From positions 124,001-188,000 of the forward strand of contig NZ_JAGQDC010000003.1 in assembly GCF_023282985.1 (NCBI RefSeq): a stretch of 64,000 bases of DNA. The letters run 5' to 3'. The translations under genes and the position numbers were made by a program. Source of the stretch: Serratia silvae (GTDB lineage Bacteria; Pseudomonadota; Gammaproteobacteria; Enterobacterales; Enterobacteriaceae). Below the pieces are notes generated by a model. The model made no database searches, was not told the origin of the DNA, and was given only the letters and a program-made list of their open reading frames with translations. Below, piece after piece: positions 29,393-40,140 of the stretch (positions are counted from its first letter, which is position 1; every line of letters starts with the position of its first letter).

Positions 29393-30286
29393 TTACCAAG
29401 CGTAGGTTAACAGGGTTTCTGGTGTAGCACTGGCACTGAAATCGATCGACATCATTACGCTAAGTGAAGTAATGGCCACGATTGAGAACACAAACAGTTT
29501 GCGCGCCCAGACGCTGTCATTTTCCGCTTTGTAACCGCGTAACGCCATGCCTAGCCACCACACGCTCACCGCCGCTGCGACGATCAGGTATTTGTAGCCA
29601 GCATAACCGCCCAGGGTCAGCATCAGCGTGGCGATCATAAACGCCAGGATGTAGAGCGTGATGTGGTTTTTGGCAACGGATATGCCTTTCACCACCGGCA
29701 GTACCGGGATATTGGCTGCCTGGTAATCTTTAAAGCGGAAGATGGCAATCGCATAGGAATGCGGCATCTGCCACAGGCTGAAGATGGCCAGCAGGATCAA
29801 GGCACCAGCATCAAACTCGTTGGTAACCGCGCAGTAGCCAATCACCGGCGGTGCGGCCCCAGACAGGCTGCCGATCAGCGTGCCATATACCGAGTGGCGT
29901 TTCATGTACAGGCTGTAAACGCCGACATAAACCACGAAGCCCATCACCGCCAACCACATGGCCAGCGGGTTGGCCGCGATATACAGCAGTGCAAAACCAG
30001 CAATACCCAGCAAGGTAGCGTAAACCAGGCTCACACTCGGCGCGATCAGGCCTTTTACCAGCACCCGGTTCTTCGTTCTCTCCATTTTCTTGTCGATGTC
30101 GCGGTCAATGTAGTTGTTAAATACACAGCCCGAGGCAACCACCAACGAGACCCCTAACAGGGTGGCGAGAAACAGGGGATAGTCGATGCTCCCTTTGGAA
30201 GCGAGCAGGAATCCCCCGACGACAGAAATTAAATTACCGAAAATAATTCCTGGTTTAGTTACTTGCAGGTATTGCTTAATCATCAC
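29393..30286 (-). CDS. cyoE: protoheme IX farnesyltransferase
   Basis: Membrane prenyltransferase of 297 residues that makes heme O from protoheme for the bo3 oxidase. The Asp-rich motif [18 protein letters not shown] is intact and about nine hydrophobic helices are visible. The frame begins GTG-ATG, so translation may start at 30286 or 30283; the protein differs by one Met only. It is the last gene of cyoABCDE, 14 bases after cyoD. IspA in this window makes its farnesyl substrate. Confidence 0.97.
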   Translation of the reverse strand: MMIKQYLQVTKPGIIFGNLISVVGGFLLASKGSIDYPLFLATLLGVSLVVASGCVFNNYIDRDIDKKMERTKNRVLVKGLIAPSVSLVYATLLGIAGFALLYIAANPLAMWLAVMGFVVYVGVYSLYMKRHSVYGTLIGSLSGAAPPVIGYCAVTNEFDAGALILLAIFSLWQMPHSYAIAIFRFKDYQAANIPVLPVVKGISVAKNHITLYILAFMIATLMLTLGGYAGYKYLIVAAAVSVWWLGMALRGYKAENDSVWARKLFVFSIVAITSLSVMMSIDFSASATPETLLTYAW

Positions 30287-30300
30287 GTCCAGCTCTGCTC

Positions 30301-30639
30301 TTAATCGACCATCATGTTGATGTTGAGGTTGTACATAATCCAGAGTGAACCCACAACAACGATACCGATGATCATAGCGGTGAACAGCAATGCCACCAGG
30401 TTCCAGCGCTCTTCCGATGAGGTGTTCATATGCAGGAAGTAAACCAGGTGAACGATCACCTGGATAACTGCCATGCCGACCACGACCGCCAGGATGGTAG
30501 AGTGAGAGGCGCTGCCGCTCATCACCATCGCAAATGGGATCACCGTCAGGATGACCGACAGGATAAAGCCGGTCAGATATGACTTCACGCTACCGTGGCT
30601 TGCGCCGCCGTGAGAGGTATCATGGGATGAATGGCTCAT
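30301..30639 (-). CDS. cyoD: cytochrome bo3 ubiquinol oxidase subunit IV
   Basis: Small membrane subunit of 112 residues with a His/Ser/Gly-rich start ([12 protein letters not shown]) and three helices. The ATG at 30639 overlaps the cyoC stop by one base (TAATG); a longer frame from 30720 would run inside cyoC and is rejected. CyoD assists assembly of the CuB site. Confidence 0.97.
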   Translation of the reverse strand: MSHSSHDTSHGGASHGSVKSYLTGFILSVILTVIPFAMVMSGSASHSTILAVVVGMAVIQVIVHLVYFLHMNTSSEERWNLVALLFTAMIIGIVVVGSLWIMYNLNINMMVD

Positions 30640-31253
30640 TACATTACCCCCAGCAGGTAGACAACGGTAAATACGCAGATCCAGACCACGTCCAGGAAGT
30701 GCCAGAACAGGCTCAGACACATCAGACGGGTTTTATTGGTTGGGTTCAGGCCACGCTTGCTCACCTGGATCATCATGATGATGATCCAGATCAGACCGGT
30801 GGTTACGTGCAGACCGTGAGTACCTACCAGCGCAAAGAAGCTGGAGAGGAACGCACTGCGGTCTGGGCCGTAACCTTCGGCGATCAGATGATGGAATTCA
30901 TAGATCTCCATCGCCACGAAGCCGACGCCAAACAGGAAGGTCAGGAACAGCCAGGTGTTAACGCTGCTTACCTTACCTTTGTTCATGCCGATCATCGCCA
31001 TACCGTAGGTGATGGAGCTGAACAGCAGGAGGAAAGTTTCAACCAGTACAAAATTCAGGTCGAAGATATCTTTCCCAGTGGGACCGCCAGCGGTCCCGTT
31101 CACCAGTACTGCATAGGTTGCGAACAAGCTCGCAAACAAAATACAGTCGCTCATCAGGTAAACCCAGAATCCGAAGACCTTGGTTTCTCCTGCGTCGTGG
31201 TGCCCATGCTCGGCATGGGCTGCGCTATGGTTGGTCAGAGTATCAGTTGACAT
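30639..31253 (-). CDS. cyoC: cytochrome bo3 ubiquinol oxidase subunit III
   Basis: Subunit III of 204 residues with five hydrophobic helices and a His-rich N terminus ([15 protein letters not shown]), matching E. coli CyoC. It overlaps the 3' end of cyoB by 11 bases and the start of cyoD by 1 base, as expected for stoichiometric expression. Confidence 0.97.
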   Translation of the reverse strand: MSTDTLTNHSAAHAEHGHHDAGETKVFGFWVYLMSDCILFASLFATYAVLVNGTAGGPTGKDIFDLNFVLVETFLLLFSSITYGMAMIGMNKGKVSSVNTWLFLTFLFGVGFVAMEIYEFHHLIAEGYGPDRSAFLSSFFALVGTHGLHVTTGLIWIIIMMIQVSKRGLNPTNKTRLMCLSLFWHFLDVVWICVFTVVYLLGVM

Positions 31254-33234
31254 GTTTCACGCCTGCTTTGCTGATTTGTTCATAGTGTTGGTTTTCAATG
31301 CGCTCGATCTCATCAACCTGCACATAGTAATCAACATCTTCATCGAAGCTCTTGACGATCCAGGTTACGATCATGCCGACGAAGCTAGCAATCGCCATCC
31401 ACCAGATATCCCAGATCATCGCGAAACCAAATACCAGGCTGAAGCCAGCAATAATCACGCCGGCGCCGGTATTCTTCGGCATATGAATCGGCTCGTACTT
31501 CGCGGGTTTCTTATAAGCTTCACCTTTTTCTTTCATGTCCCAGAATGCATCACGATCGTGAATTTCTGGCACTACGGCGAAGTTATAGAACGGAGGTGGT
31601 GAAGACGTTGACCATTCCAGCGTACGTGCACCCCACGGGTCACCGGTCAGATCGCGGTTCTGCTCGCGGTCGCGGATACTGACGTAAACCTGAATCACCT
31701 GGCACAGGATACCGCAGGCAATCAGCGCTGCACCGCCAGCCGCAACCAGCAGCAGAGGGTGGAACTCAGGATTGATATTCTGGCTGATACGGCGGGTCAT
31801 CCCCATAAAGCCCAGTGCGTACAGCGGCATAAAGGCGACGAAGAAACCGATGATCCAGAACCAGAATGCGCGGATACCCCAGGTTTCATTCAGACGGAAG
31901 CCGAAGGATTTAGGGAACCAATAGGTCAGGCCAGCGAAGCAACCGAACACCACACCACCGATAATCACGTTATGGAAGTGGGCAATCAGGAACAGGCTGT
32001 TGTGCAGCACGAAGTTGGCACCCGGTACCGCCAGCAGCACGCCGGTCATCCCACCGATGGAGAAGGTGATGATGAAGCCCACGGTCCACAGCATCGCGGA
32101 GTTAAGCTGAATACGGCCTTGATACATGGTGAACAGCCAGTTGAAGATCTTCACCCCGGTCGGGATGGAAATGATCATCGTGGCAATCCCGAAGAAGGCG
32201 TTAACGTTGGCGCCTGACCCCATGGTAAAGAAGTGGTGCAGCCAAACGATAAACGACAGAACGGTGATCGCGATGGTTGCCCATACCAGTGAGGTATAGC
32301 CGAACAGACGTTTCTTCGAGAAGGTGGCGGTGACTTCAGAGAACACACCGAACACTGGCAGAACCAGGATATACACCTCTGGGTGACCCCAGGCCCAAAT
32401 CAGGTTGATGTACATCATCATGTTGCCGCCCATATCATTGGTAAAGAAATGGGTGCCCAGATAGCGATCCAGGGTCAGCAACGCGACGGTGACGGTCAGA
32501 ATTGGGAAGGAGACGATGATCAGCACGTTGGTACACAGTGCTGCCCAGGTGAATACTGGCATCTTCATCATCGGCATGCCAGGGGCACGCATCTTCAGGA
32601 TGGTGGCGAAGAAGTTAACACCGGTCAACAGGGTACCCAGACCGGAAATCTGTAGACTCCAGATCCAGTAATCGACCCCGACGCTAGGGCTGTATTCCTT
32701 ACCTGACAACGGCGGATAGGCCAACCAGCCGGTCTGTGCGAATTCACCGACACCCAGCGAGAGGTTGATCAATACCACACCAACCACGAAGAACCAGAAG
32801 CTCAGGGAGTTCAGGAACGGGAAGGCAACGTCGCGCGCACCGATTTGCAACGGAACCACCACGTTCATCAGACCCACCACGAAAGGCATCGCCATGAAGA
32901 AGATCATGATGACACCGTGCGCGGTAAAGATCTGGTCGTAGTGGTGCGGCGGTAGGAATCCGGCCTCACCGGCAGACGCGAGCGCCTGCTGGCTACGCAT
33001 CATGATGGCATCAGCAAAACCACGCAGCAACATAACCATAGCCACGATGATGTACATGATACCAATTTTTTTATGGTCGACCGAGGTCAGCCATTCGCTC
33101 CACAGCCACTTCCATTTGCCTAAATACGTGATCAGCGCCAGCAGTGCCAGCCCGCCAACGATAATTGCAGCAACGGTGACCATGACGATCGGTTCATGCA
33201 ACGGAACCGCATCAAGTGTTAATTTTCCCAACAT
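31243..33234 (-). CDS. cyoB: cytochrome bo3 ubiquinol oxidase subunit I
   Basis: Catalytic heme-copper oxidase subunit of 663 residues, the E. coli length. Metal-ligand motifs are [12 protein letters not shown] (CuB His and cross-linked Tyr), the paired His in [10 protein letters not shown], and the heme ligands in [14 protein letters not shown]. The start is the ATG at 33234 giving [15 protein letters not shown]; the frame continues 12 codons upstream into the cyoA end, which is not conserved. It begins 4 bases after cyoA. Confidence 0.98.
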   Translation of the reverse strand: MLGKLTLDAVPLHEPIVMVTVAAIIVGGLALLALITYLGKWKWLWSEWLTSVDHKKIGIMYIIVAMVMLLRGFADAIMMRSQQALASAGEAGFLPPHHYDQIFTAHGVIMIFFMAMPFVVGLMNVVVPLQIGARDVAFPFLNSLSFWFFVVGVVLINLSLGVGEFAQTGWLAYPPLSGKEYSPSVGVDYWIWSLQISGLGTLLTGVNFFATILKMRAPGMPMMKMPVFTWAALCTNVLIIVSFPILTVTVALLTLDRYLGTHFFTNDMGGNMMMYINLIWAWGHPEVYILVLPVFGVFSEVTATFSKKRLFGYTSLVWATIAITVLSFIVWLHHFFTMGSGANVNAFFGIATMIISIPTGVKIFNWLFTMYQGRIQLNSAMLWTVGFIITFSIGGMTGVLLAVPGANFVLHNSLFLIAHFHNVIIGGVVFGCFAGLTYWFPKSFGFRLNETWGIRAFWFWIIGFFVAFMPLYALGFMGMTRRISQNINPEFHPLLLVAAGGAALIACGILCQVIQVYVSIRDREQNRDLTGDPWGARTLEWSTSSPPPFYNFAVVPEIHDRDAFWDMKEKGEAYKKPAKYEPIHMPKNTGAGVIIAGFSLVFGFAMIWDIWWMAIASFVGMIVTWIVKSFDEDVDYYVQVDEIERIENQHYEQISKAGVKHVN

Positions 33235-33238
33235 CAGA

Positions 33239-34192
33239 TTATTCCTCGGCTCCGGCGTGAGCATGTTCACTCATGTCCATACCCTGGCTCATGTCCATGC
33301 CTTGGTGCGCGGAAGCTTCTGCGCCTTTGTGCATGTGCATATCACCCATGAATTTGCCAATAGTCTCTTTGAACAAATTCGGTTTGACACTGGAGAAGTA
33401 CTCAACCGGGTTGTTTTCACTCGGCTCTGCCAGTTTGTTAAAATCGCTGGTGGCGTTAAGGGTATTAGACGATTCTTTCACCTTGGCTACCCACTGATCG
33501 AAGTCGCCTTCGGTCGGAGTGACAATGGCGGTGAATTTCATGCCGGAGAACCCGCGGCCACTGAAGCTGCTGGAAATACCGTCGTATTTGCCTGCTTCGT
33601 TGCCGATCAGGTGCAGTTTGGTCTGCATCCCGGCCATCGCATAAATCTGCCCACCTAACTGAGGAATAAAGAACGAGTTCATTACCGAGTTAGAGGTGAC
33701 TTTGAATTCGACTGGAACATCTTTCGGGAAAGCCAGCTCATTAACGGTCGCGATACCCTGCTCTGGGTAGATGAACAGCCATTTCCAGTCTAACGATACC
33801 ACTTCGATGGTCATTGGCTTTTTGTCGGCGACAATCGGCCTGAATGGATCCAGCTCGTGGGTTGTTTTCCAGGTTATGGTGCCAAGGATGGCGATGATAA
33901 TGATTGGAATGGTCCAGACGACCGCTTCAATCTTGTTGGAGTGTGACCAATTAGGACTGTACTTGGCGCTCTTGTTGGAAGCACGATACTTCCAGGCAAA
34001 GGCAAATGCCATGAAGATTACTGGCACCACAACGATCAGCATCAAGCCGATTGCCGTGAGGATCAGTCTTCGTTGCTCAACACCTATTGCTCCTTTGGGA
34101 TCCATCAACACCATATCGCAACCGCTTAACATAACGGTGGCGACAATTAAGGATAACATCCCAATACTTTTATTGTATTTCTTAAGTCTCAT
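33239..34192 (-). CDS. cyoA: cytochrome bo3 ubiquinol oxidase subunit II
   Basis: Lipoprotein subunit II of 317 residues: signal with lipobox LSGC near residue 25, two membrane helices (about 43-65 and 90-110), then a periplasmic cupredoxin domain that in quinol oxidases lacks the CuA ligands. The C-terminal tail is rich in Met and His ([16 protein letters not shown]), as in E. coli CyoA. It is the first gene of the operon; the 445-base region upstream carries a promoter candidate with a CRP-like site. Confidence 0.97.
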   Translation of the reverse strand: MRLKKYNKSIGMLSLIVATVMLSGCDMVLMDPKGAIGVEQRRLILTAIGLMLIVVVPVIFMAFAFAWKYRASNKSAKYSPNWSHSNKIEAVVWTIPIIIIAILGTITWKTTHELDPFRPIVADKKPMTIEVVSLDWKWLFIYPEQGIATVNELAFPKDVPVEFKVTSNSVMNSFFIPQLGGQIYAMAGMQTKLHLIGNEAGKYDGISSSFSGRGFSGMKFTAIVTPTEGDFDQWVAKVKESSNTLNATSDFNKLAEPSENNPVEYFSSVKPNLFKETIGKFMGDMHMHKGAEASAHQGMDMSQGMDMSEHAHAGAEE

Positions 34193-34637
34193 CTAACGAC
34201 CCCAATTACCAAGGCTCTATATTGTCGTTTCATGTGTGCGGGCATTTTACGGGAAGGTTGCAGTACTGTAAACATACTTAAGAGAGTGTCAGCGGCTTGT
34301 TGACACTTTCTGTTAAGGGGGTCACACATGTAACCTTAGGTGACAATTTACTAATGGCAACAATGTCTTGGCGGGCTGAATCGTTCCGGGAGGTCGCTAT
34401 GTCATGGAAAATCAAGGTTATGTCAGGATATTCCGTCAGAGGCGACGATGCTGGAATAGGCGCAAAAAGGTTTATTTAATGTAAAAATTTTGTTTTGCAC
34501 AGGTGAATTAGTTTCTATTTCCGAGCGTTTTACTCAGGTAAAAAAATAACTTTAGCGAAAATATAAAATTTTTAACGAAATAAATTCGTTTTTCTGATGC
34601 TTTTTTGTTGGCCGAATTTTATCGGCCCACAAAAAAA
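34193..34637. other. cyoA-ampG intergenic region
   Basis: No convincing gene. The side near cyoA (34265-34326) holds the promoter candidate described separately. The side near ampG is A+T-rich with a small GGCCGA...TCGGCC stem (34610-34627) that lacks a T-run on the ampG strand. A 60-codon plus-strand frame at 34297-34479 overlaps the promoter and has no binding site. Confidence 0.5.
34265..34326 (-). promoter_or_regulatory. candidate cyo promoter with CRP-like site
   Basis: On the minus strand CTGACA (34292-34287) and TACAGT (34270-34265) are separated by 16 bases. Upstream, the inverted repeat at 34311-34326 (plus strand TGTTA-N6-TCACA) matches nine of ten bases of the CRP consensus and would be centred near minus 60, a class I position. 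CRP activation of cyo is known in E. coli; this site is inference. Confidence 0.35.
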
Positions 34638-36116
34638 TCACGCTAATTGCGTTCGGCGCAACGCCAGGTAGTCCAACAGGCTGCCCATGATAATCCCCAC
34701 CAAACTCAGAATGGCACCGGTTTGCAGTAGCTGCACGGCGAGGTTTGGCCAGTCGGTCCAATCCAACGCGTTGGCGATCAGCAGCAGTAGCCATATGCCT
34801 AGCAGCGAGCAACCGGCGCCCAACAGACGCAATGCCCAGCGATAGGCGGCACGAAACTCAGTACGTGGCATAAAGTTATCGGTGCGTTGCGTGTACTCTA
34901 GCGTCTGGCGGCAGATTAGCAGTAGCAACAGGCCAGGAACCGCAGCCGCGATGGAGAATAGGTAAAACAGTGGCCAGCCATGGGCGGTCACAAACCAACC
35001 GGCAATCGGCCCGACGTAAACACGACCAACGGCGGAGAGGGCAGATAACAGGGCAAACTGGGTAGCGGAAAAGGATTTGTTGCACAGGGTCATCAGCAGA
35101 GCGACAAAGGCCGCGGTACCCATACCGCCGCACAGGTTTTCCAGGAAAATGGCGCTGCCCATTGTGAGGATGTTTTTAGCGGTGATCGCCAACAGCCAGT
35201 AACCGATGTTGGAAACCGCCTGCAAAATGCCGAACAGCATCAGCGCCCGGAACAGGCTGAGACGCTGCATCAAGACGCCGCCGAACAGGGCACCGACGAT
35301 GGTGGCAAACAGACCGAGCGTTTTATTCACCAGACCGACTTCGCCAGCATCGAAGCCGACCCCGCGGATCAGAAAGGTCGTGCTCAAACTCCCGGCAAAA
35401 GCGTCACCCATCTTATACATCACGATCAGCAACAGGATCAGCCAGGCATTGTTACGGGCGAAGAAGTCACGCAGTGGAGCGACTACCGCCAGCTCCAGAG
35501 TGCGTGGCGCAGGGATGCTGTCGTCCGGTTCCGGGGCCAACAGCGTAGCGGCTACACCAATCAGCATCAGACCGGCCATTAACCAGTAAGTCGCCTGCCA
35601 GCCGAAATAGCGATCGGCCAACCACAGGGCCAGCCCGCCGGAGACCAGCATCGCCAGGCGATAACCCAGTACCGACACTGCTGCTCCGGCACCGCGCTCT
35701 TCGGCCGTCAGCAGATCGGTTTTGTAGGCGTCAAAAACAATATCCTGCGAGGCAGAACAGAATGCCACTACCACCGCCAGCGCGGCCAGCCACCACAGAT
35801 GCTGTGACGGATTCATGAACCCCATCGCCACGATGGCCACTACCAGCAGCAACTGGCTGATCAGCAACCAGCCACGCCGACGCCCAAGGAACGGAGGCGT
35901 GTAACGATCCATAAACGGTGACCAGAGGAACTTGAACACGTAGGCCTGGCCCACCAGCGAGAAGATACCAATGGTTTTCAGATCGAGGCCTTCGACGGTC
36001 ATCCAGGCTTGCAACGTGCCGGAGGTCAATGCCAGCGGCAGCCCCGAGGCAAAGCCCAATATCAACAAGATGACGGAATTACGCTGGGTAAAAATATTCA
36101 GATATTGTTTCGACAT
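34638..36116 (-). CDS. ampG: muropeptide permease AmpG
   Basis: Inner-membrane transporter of 492 residues, major facilitator type, that imports GlcNAc-anhydroMurNAc peptides for cell-wall recycling; imported products also signal AmpR/AmpC induction where those exist. About 12-14 hydrophobic helices and the family motifs FASGLPLALTSGTLQAW and FLWSPFMDRYTPP are present. It follows yajG on the same strand, separated by 56 bases containing a perfect palindrome. Confidence 0.97.
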   Translation of the reverse strand: MSKQYLNIFTQRNSVILLILGFASGLPLALTSGTLQAWMTVEGLDLKTIGIFSLVGQAYVFKFLWSPFMDRYTPPFLGRRRGWLLISQLLLVVAIVAMGFMNPSQHLWWLAALAVVVAFCSASQDIVFDAYKTDLLTAEERGAGAAVSVLGYRLAMLVSGGLALWLADRYFGWQATYWLMAGLMLIGVAATLLAPEPDDSIPAPRTLELAVVAPLRDFFARNNAWLILLLIVMYKMGDAFAGSLSTTFLIRGVGFDAGEVGLVNKTLGLFATIVGALFGGVLMQRLSLFRALMLFGILQAVSNIGYWLLAITAKNILTMGSAIFLENLCGGMGTAAFVALLMTLCNKSFSATQFALLSALSAVGRVYVGPIAGWFVTAHGWPLFYLFSIAAAVPGLLLLLICRQTLEYTQRTDNFMPRTEFRAAYRWALRLLGAGCSLLGIWLLLLIANALDWTDWPNLAVQLLQTGAILSLVGIIMGSLLDYLALRRTQLA

Positions 36117-36129
36117 GAGATCCCGATCT

Positions 36130-36155
36130 GCGCTGCCCGGTTAACCGGGCAGCGC
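36130..36155. repeat. 26-base perfect palindrome between yajG and ampG
   Basis: Positions 36130-36155 read the same on both strands (core CTGCCCGGTTAACCGGGCAG). It lies 14 bases before the ampG start and could act as an attenuating or stabilising hairpin in the yajG-ampG mRNA. There is no T-run. Confidence 0.8.
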
Positions 36156-36172
36156 AAGGCATTGATTGCCTA

Positions 36173-36751
36173 TTAACGCGCGTTTTGCTTGATGAATTCG
36201 TTGACGCTGGTGTCCTGCGCCATATCGGCGATGACGTCACCCAGCACGGTATTGACTGCATCGGTGATTTTGTCATTGCTGGCGGTGAAGGCTCCCTGCA
36301 CGTTATAGGTAGAACGGTAGTTCTTCACCTGCTTGTTGCCGTTTTTGGCCTGCGCTATGATCGAAATATCCGCTTTGGTGGTGATGTTGTAGCGCAGGTT
36401 GCCCTCGGAAACGTTGGCGAACAGCGTATTCACTACGATCTGTAAATCAACCGCACCGGCTGGGCCAATCATATAGCCACGTGCGCCCATCTGTTTTTCC
36501 AGCACTTCTTGCAGCAGGAAGCGCAGATCGCGCGATGGAGTCAGGGTGATCAGTTGGCCGTCACGGTTCACTTTGGCCAGCGCCTGATCTGGGCGTTGAT
36601 CGGCACCGTTAATGCTGATGGTGATCCCTTGCAGGGTTGGATCCTGTTGTGGCAACACGATCTTCGGGGTTACGTTCAGCGTATTGGTGCTGGCAGCACA
36701 GCCAGCCAACAGCAGTGCAGCCAGCAGCGGAAGACAAAGTTTTTTTAACAT
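36173..36751 (-). CDS. yajG: lipoprotein YajG
   Basis: Predicted lipoprotein of 192 residues with lipobox LLAGC and lipidated Cys18, matching E. coli YajG of unknown function. The ATG at 36751 places the signal correctly; the frame extends 15 codons upstream from 36796 without conservation. It is the upstream gene of a yajG-ampG unit, suggesting a cell-envelope link, though no activity is known. Confidence 0.93.
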   Translation of the reverse strand: MLKKLCLPLLAALLLAGCAASTNTLNVTPKIVLPQQDPTLQGITISINGADQRPDQALAKVNRDGQLITLTPSRDLRFLLQEVLEKQMGARGYMIGPAGAVDLQIVVNTLFANVSEGNLRYNITTKADISIIAQAKNGNKQVKNYRSTYNVQGAFTASNDKITDAVNTVLGDVIADMAQDTSVNEFIKQNAR

Positions 36752-37104
36752 TATTACTGTCTCATTAATCGTGGTTATATACCCGGTGCTGTTCAAGCCC
36801 GCGGGCAGGGTTGTGGGTGCTTGATAATCAAAGCGCTAGAGTCAACGATAAATTGCCGCCATCATAGCATTGCCAACAACGGGGGGAAGTGTTGAAGGTG
36901 GCCGTGACGTAAATTTTTCCTCAACCAGGATAAAAACAGGCTTTTTCGAGCGCCTCAATCGGATAAACCTCAACTGACCTGCTTTTATTGATGATTTTTG
37001 CAGCATTGAGTTGCGGGATTTACGATAGCCATGTTCTGGTGGGGGCAAAACCGACTAATATTAAAGTAGAACCTGGTAGTCTGCCGGTGTTGTAAGGAGA
37101 TCCT
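36752..37104. other. divergent yajG-bolA regulatory region
   Basis: No convincing gene in 353 bases. CGACTAATA at 37052-37060, 45 bases before bolA, resembles the gearbox-type minus-10 (CGGCTAGTA) reported for E. coli bolA1p; this is a weak match. A short minus-strand frame at 36842-37048 has no binding site or family. Confidence 0.35.
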
Positions 37105-37419
37105 ATGATCCGCGAGCAAATAGAAGCAAAGTTAAGAGAGGCGTTTGAACCCGCGTATCTGGAAGTGACTGATGAGAGCTATCGGCATAACGTTCCTGCT
37201 GGGTCCGAAAGTCATTTCAAGGTGGTGTTGGTAAGCGACCGTTTTGTTGGCGAACGTTTCCTGACCCGGCATCGCGCCATTTATGGCGTGTTGGCGCAGG
37301 AGCTGGAAGATGGCGTACACGCGCTGGCATTACATACCTATACCCTGAAAGAATGGGAAGCGCTGCAGGATACGGTTCCGGCCTCGCCCCCCTGTCGTGG
37401 GGCTGGCACCTTAGCCTAA
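37105..37419 (+). CDS. bolA: transcriptional regulator BolA
   Basis: Stress-induced morphogene of 104 residues that affects cell shape and biofilm genes and pairs with monothiol glutaredoxin in iron sensing. The conserved core includes [26 protein letters not shown] and the His residues used as cluster ligands. TAAGGAGAT precedes the ATG. It lies upstream of tig, as in E. coli, with its own terminator. Confidence 0.96.
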   Translation: MIREQIEAKLREAFEPAYLEVTDESYRHNVPAGSESHFKVVLVSDRFVGERFLTRHRAIYGVLAQELEDGVHALALHTYTLKEWEALQDTVPASPPCRGAGTLA

Positions 37420-37783
37420 AACCTAAAATTTACGGTATCAGTGGAACTTTTACCCGTATTTAAGGTATTACTACTGACGAATTTTGCAACGGCCTGCGGG
37501 CCGTTGCTGTTTTTGACGACGACAAAGCCGGTGGCTAATGCGGCTCTGATGGCCATGGCATCAAGGCATTTGGGCGGAAAATCGGCAAAAGTGTGATTTT
37601 TAACGCGCCAGTGCTGCCTTGCCATCCTCGACTAGCCACGCTTGCGCCGCTATAATGTCGCGTCTATTTTTTCCGGAATGGTTTCGGAACGCTCTCGACA
37701 TCAGGGAACTCGGTTTTTAATGTAGCCGTCCTGGTTCTTGGAACGGAGTTGACCGAGCACTGTGATTTTTTTGAGGTAACAAG
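37420..37783 (+). promoter_or_regulatory. bolA-tig spacer with terminator and tig promoter candidate
   Basis: After the bolA terminator (37486-37514) there is a consensus TATAAT at 37651-37656 with TCGACT at 37628-37633 (17-base spacer), a good sigma-70 candidate that would give a tig leader of about 120 bases. Other open frames here are short and unsupported. Confidence 0.6.
37486..37514 (+). terminator. intrinsic terminator of bolA
   Basis: Perfect 9-bp stem (37486-37494 with 37499-37507), TGCG loop and TGTTTTT tail, 66 bases after the bolA stop. Confidence 0.9.
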
Positions 37784-39088
37784 ATGCAAGTTTCAGTAGA
37801 AACCACTCAAGGCCTTGGGCGCCGTCTCTCTATTACTGTACCCGCTGATGTTATCAATCAGGCAGTAAAGAAAGAGCTGATCAACGCAGCTAAAAGCGTA
37901 CGTATCGACGGTTTCCGTAAAGGCAAAGTGCCGATGAACATCGTCGAACAGCGTTATGGCGCTTCTGTCCGTCAGGACGTGCTGGGCGATCTGATGCAGC
38001 GCAACTTTGTTGATGCGATCATCAAAGAGAAAATTAACCCGGCCGGCGCACCAAACTACGTACCGGGCGAGTACAAAGAAGGCGAAGATTTCGCTTTCAC
38101 CGTGGAATTCGAAGTCTATCCAGAAGTTGAGCTGAAAGGCCTGGAAAGCATCGAGGTTGAAAAACCTGTGGTTGAAGTTAACGACGCCGATGTGGATACC
38201 ATGCTGGAAACCCTGCGTAAGCAGCAGGCGACCTGGAAAGACACCGACGGCGCAGTCACTGCTGAAGACCGCGTGACCGTTGACTTTACCGGCTCTATCG
38301 ACGGTGAAGAGTTTGAAGGCGGTAAAGCCGCTGATTTCGTTCTGGCTATGGGCCAGGGCCGCATGATCCCAGGCTTCGAAGAAGGTCTGGTGGGTCATAA
38401 AGCCGGTGAAGAATTCACCATCGACGTCAACTTCCCAGAAGATTACCACGCAGAAAACCTGAAAGGGAAAGCGGCCAAGTTTGCTATCGTGCTGAAGAAA
38501 GTTGAAGAGCGCGAGCTGCCAGAACTGACCGAAGAGTTCATCAAGCGTTTCGGCGTGGCTGATGGTTCTCTCGCCGGTCTGCGTACTGAAGTGCGTAAAA
38601 ACATGGAGCGCGAACTGAAAGGCGCCGTGCGTAACCGCATCAAGACTCAGGCTATCGACGGTCTGGTCAACGCTAACGAAATCGACGTGCCAGCGGCACT
38701 GATCGACGGCGAAGTCGACGTTCTGCGTCGTCAGGCTGCACAGCGTTTTGGTGGCAACGAGAAGCAAGCGTTGGAACTGCCACGCGAACTGTTCGAAGAG
38801 CAAGCCAAACGTCGCGTTGTAGTCGGTCTGCTGTTGGGCGAAGTGATCAGCACCAACGATCTGAAAGCCGATGAAGATCGCGTTAAGACCCTGATCGAAG
38901 AAATGGCTTCCGCCTACGAAGATCCGAGCGAAGTTGTTGAGTTCTACAGCAAAAACAAAGAGCTGATGAACAACATGCGTAACGTTGCTCTGGAAGAACA
39001 AGCGGTTGAAGCCCTGCTGGCTAAAGCGAAAGTGACTGAAAAAGCCACTACCTTCAGCGAGTTGATGAACCAGACTCAACAAGCGTAA
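37784..39088 (+). CDS. tig: trigger factor (ribosome-associated chaperone and prolyl isomerase)
   Basis: Chaperone of 434 residues that binds ribosomal protein L23 at the exit tunnel and shields nascent chains. The ribosome-binding signature [17 protein letters not shown] is at about residues 43-59, the FKBP-like isomerase domain ([19 protein letters not shown]) at about 150-245, and the helical C-terminal arms follow. GAGGTAAC precedes the ATG. It sits upstream of clpPX and lon. A 444-codon antisense frame across it reflects strong codon bias and is not a gene. Confidence 0.98.
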   Translation: MQVSVETTQGLGRRLSITVPADVINQAVKKELINAAKSVRIDGFRKGKVPMNIVEQRYGASVRQDVLGDLMQRNFVDAIIKEKINPAGAPNYVPGEYKEGEDFAFTVEFEVYPEVELKGLESIEVEKPVVEVNDADVDTMLETLRKQQATWKDTDGAVTAEDRVTVDFTGSIDGEEFEGGKAADFVLAMGQGRMIPGFEEGLVGHKAGEEFTIDVNFPEDYHAENLKGKAAKFAIVLKKVEERELPELTEEFIKRFGVADGSLAGLRTEVRKNMERELKGAVRNRIKTQAIDGLVNANEIDVPAALIDGEVDVLRRQAAQRFGGNEKQALELPRELFEEQAKRRVVVGLLLGEVISTNDLKADEDRVKTLIEEMASAYEDPSEVVEFYSKNKELMNNMRNVALEEQAVEALLAKAKVTEKATTFSELMNQTQQA

Positions 39089-39150
39089 TGCTGGTTGATG
39101 CCAGGAGCGACCTGATGGCAGGTCCATTGCCGTAGCAGGGAGTTCCTTAC

Positions 39151-39184
39151 AAAGCCCGTAACTTTGGTTACGGGCTTTTCTTTT
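39151..39184 (+). terminator. intrinsic terminator of tig
   Basis: Twelve-bp stem (39151-39162 with 39167-39178), TTTG loop and a TCTTTT tail, about 60 bases after the tig stop. Confidence 0.92.
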
Positions 39185-39222
39185 GCCACGTGACTGATTA
39201 ATCTCGGCTTAACTGTGGCAAT

Positions 39223-39396
39223 ATGCACTATATTTATTGGGTCGAGGATGAATGGCGGCGGTGGAAGGCCAGTGGTGGTGACCTTGCCTGCCATACAGGG
39301 ATGTTGGTGAAATTGTTCACCGGGCTTGAAATTCGCTCTGTGACCCCCAATTCCTACAACAGTAGTATGGGCCGCTTTATCCGCCTGGCGGAATGA
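39223..39396 (+). CDS. possible small ORF of 57 codons (unrecognised)
   Basis: ATG at 39223 to TGA at 39394. The product is hydrophilic and Trp/Tyr-rich at its start (MHYIYWVEDEWRRWKASGG) with no signal, membrane helix or known family. The binding site is poor (TGTGGC). It lies in the otherwise empty tig-clpP spacer and could be a genuine small gene, a degraded fragment or chance. Confidence 0.25.
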   Translation: MHYIYWVEDEWRRWKASGGDLACHTGMLVKLFTGLEIRSVTPNSYNSSMGRFIRLAE

Positions 39397-39511
39397 TAGC
39401 GCCGTCAAATCAGTGTGGAGCCTGTCGATGGCTTGAACGTAGTCATGATGGCCGTTCTCAAGTAGAATCGACAGACAATGGCGCCAAGGCAATTTCTATT
39501 AGGAGACGGTA

Positions 39512-40135
39512 ATGTCATACAGTGGCGAACGAGATCAATTTGCACCTAACATGGCACTGGTGCCGATGGTGGTAGAGCAGACTTCGCGCGGGGAGCGTTC
39601 TTACGATATTTATTCCCGCCTGCTGAAAGAGCGCATTATCTTCCTGACCGGTCAGGTTGAAGATCATATGGCTAATCTGATCGTGGCGCAGATGTTGTTC
39701 CTCGAGGCAGAAAGCCCAGAAAAAGATATTTTCCTGTATATCAACTCACCGGGCGGCGTGATTACGGCTGGCATGTCAATCTATGACACCATGCAGTTTA
39801 TCAAGCCGGACGTCAGCACCATCTGTATGGGGCAGGCGTGTTCCATGGGGTCGTTCCTGCTGACGGCAGGCACCAAGGGCAAGCGTTTCTGCCTGCCAAA
39901 CTCCAGAGTGATGATCCACCAGCCGCTGGGCGGCTACCAGGGCCAGGCAACGGATATAGAAATCCATGCGCGTGAGATCCTGAAGGTGAAGGCTCGCATG
40001 AATGAGTTGATGGCACAGCATACTGGCCAATCGCTGGAGCAGATCGAACGTGATACCGAGCGTGACCGCTTCATGACGGCGGAAGAGTCGGTAGAATACG
40101 GTCTGGTCGACAGCATTCTGACGCACCGCAGCTAA
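39512..40135 (+). CDS. clpP: ATP-dependent Clp protease proteolytic subunit
   Basis: Serine protease of 207 residues that forms the 14-subunit chamber used by ClpX and ClpA. Catalytic Ser is in [11 protein letters not shown], His in [10 protein letters not shown] and the Asp in the TERDRF region. The N terminus includes the short propeptide expected for enterobacterial ClpP. TTAGGAGAC precedes the ATG. clpX follows after 208 bases. Confidence 0.98.
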   Translation: MSYSGERDQFAPNMALVPMVVEQTSRGERSYDIYSRLLKERIIFLTGQVEDHMANLIVAQMLFLEAESPEKDIFLYINSPGGVITAGMSIYDTMQFIKPDVSTICMGQACSMGSFLLTAGTKGKRFCLPNSRVMIHQPLGGYQGQATDIEIHAREILKVKARMNELMAQHTGQSLEQIERDTERDRFMTAEESVEYGLVDSILTHRS

Positions 40136-40140
40136 AACTA

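Larger units (their letters stand above)
39089..39511 (+). other. tig-clpP intergenic region
   Basis: Contains the tig terminator and a possible 57-codon ORF (39223-39396), listed separately. CTTGAAC at 39432-39438 and TAGAAT at 39463-39468 are possible pieces of clpP promoters, but spacing fits neither sigma-32 nor sigma-70 well, so I do not call one. Confidence 0.5.

Noticed and set aside
34297-34479. 60-codon plus-strand frame upstream of cyoA
   Set aside because: No binding site, no family, and it overlaps the likely cyo promoter.
37793-39127. 444-codon open frame antisense to tig
   Set aside because: Mirror of trigger factor codon usage; no binding site or known domain.
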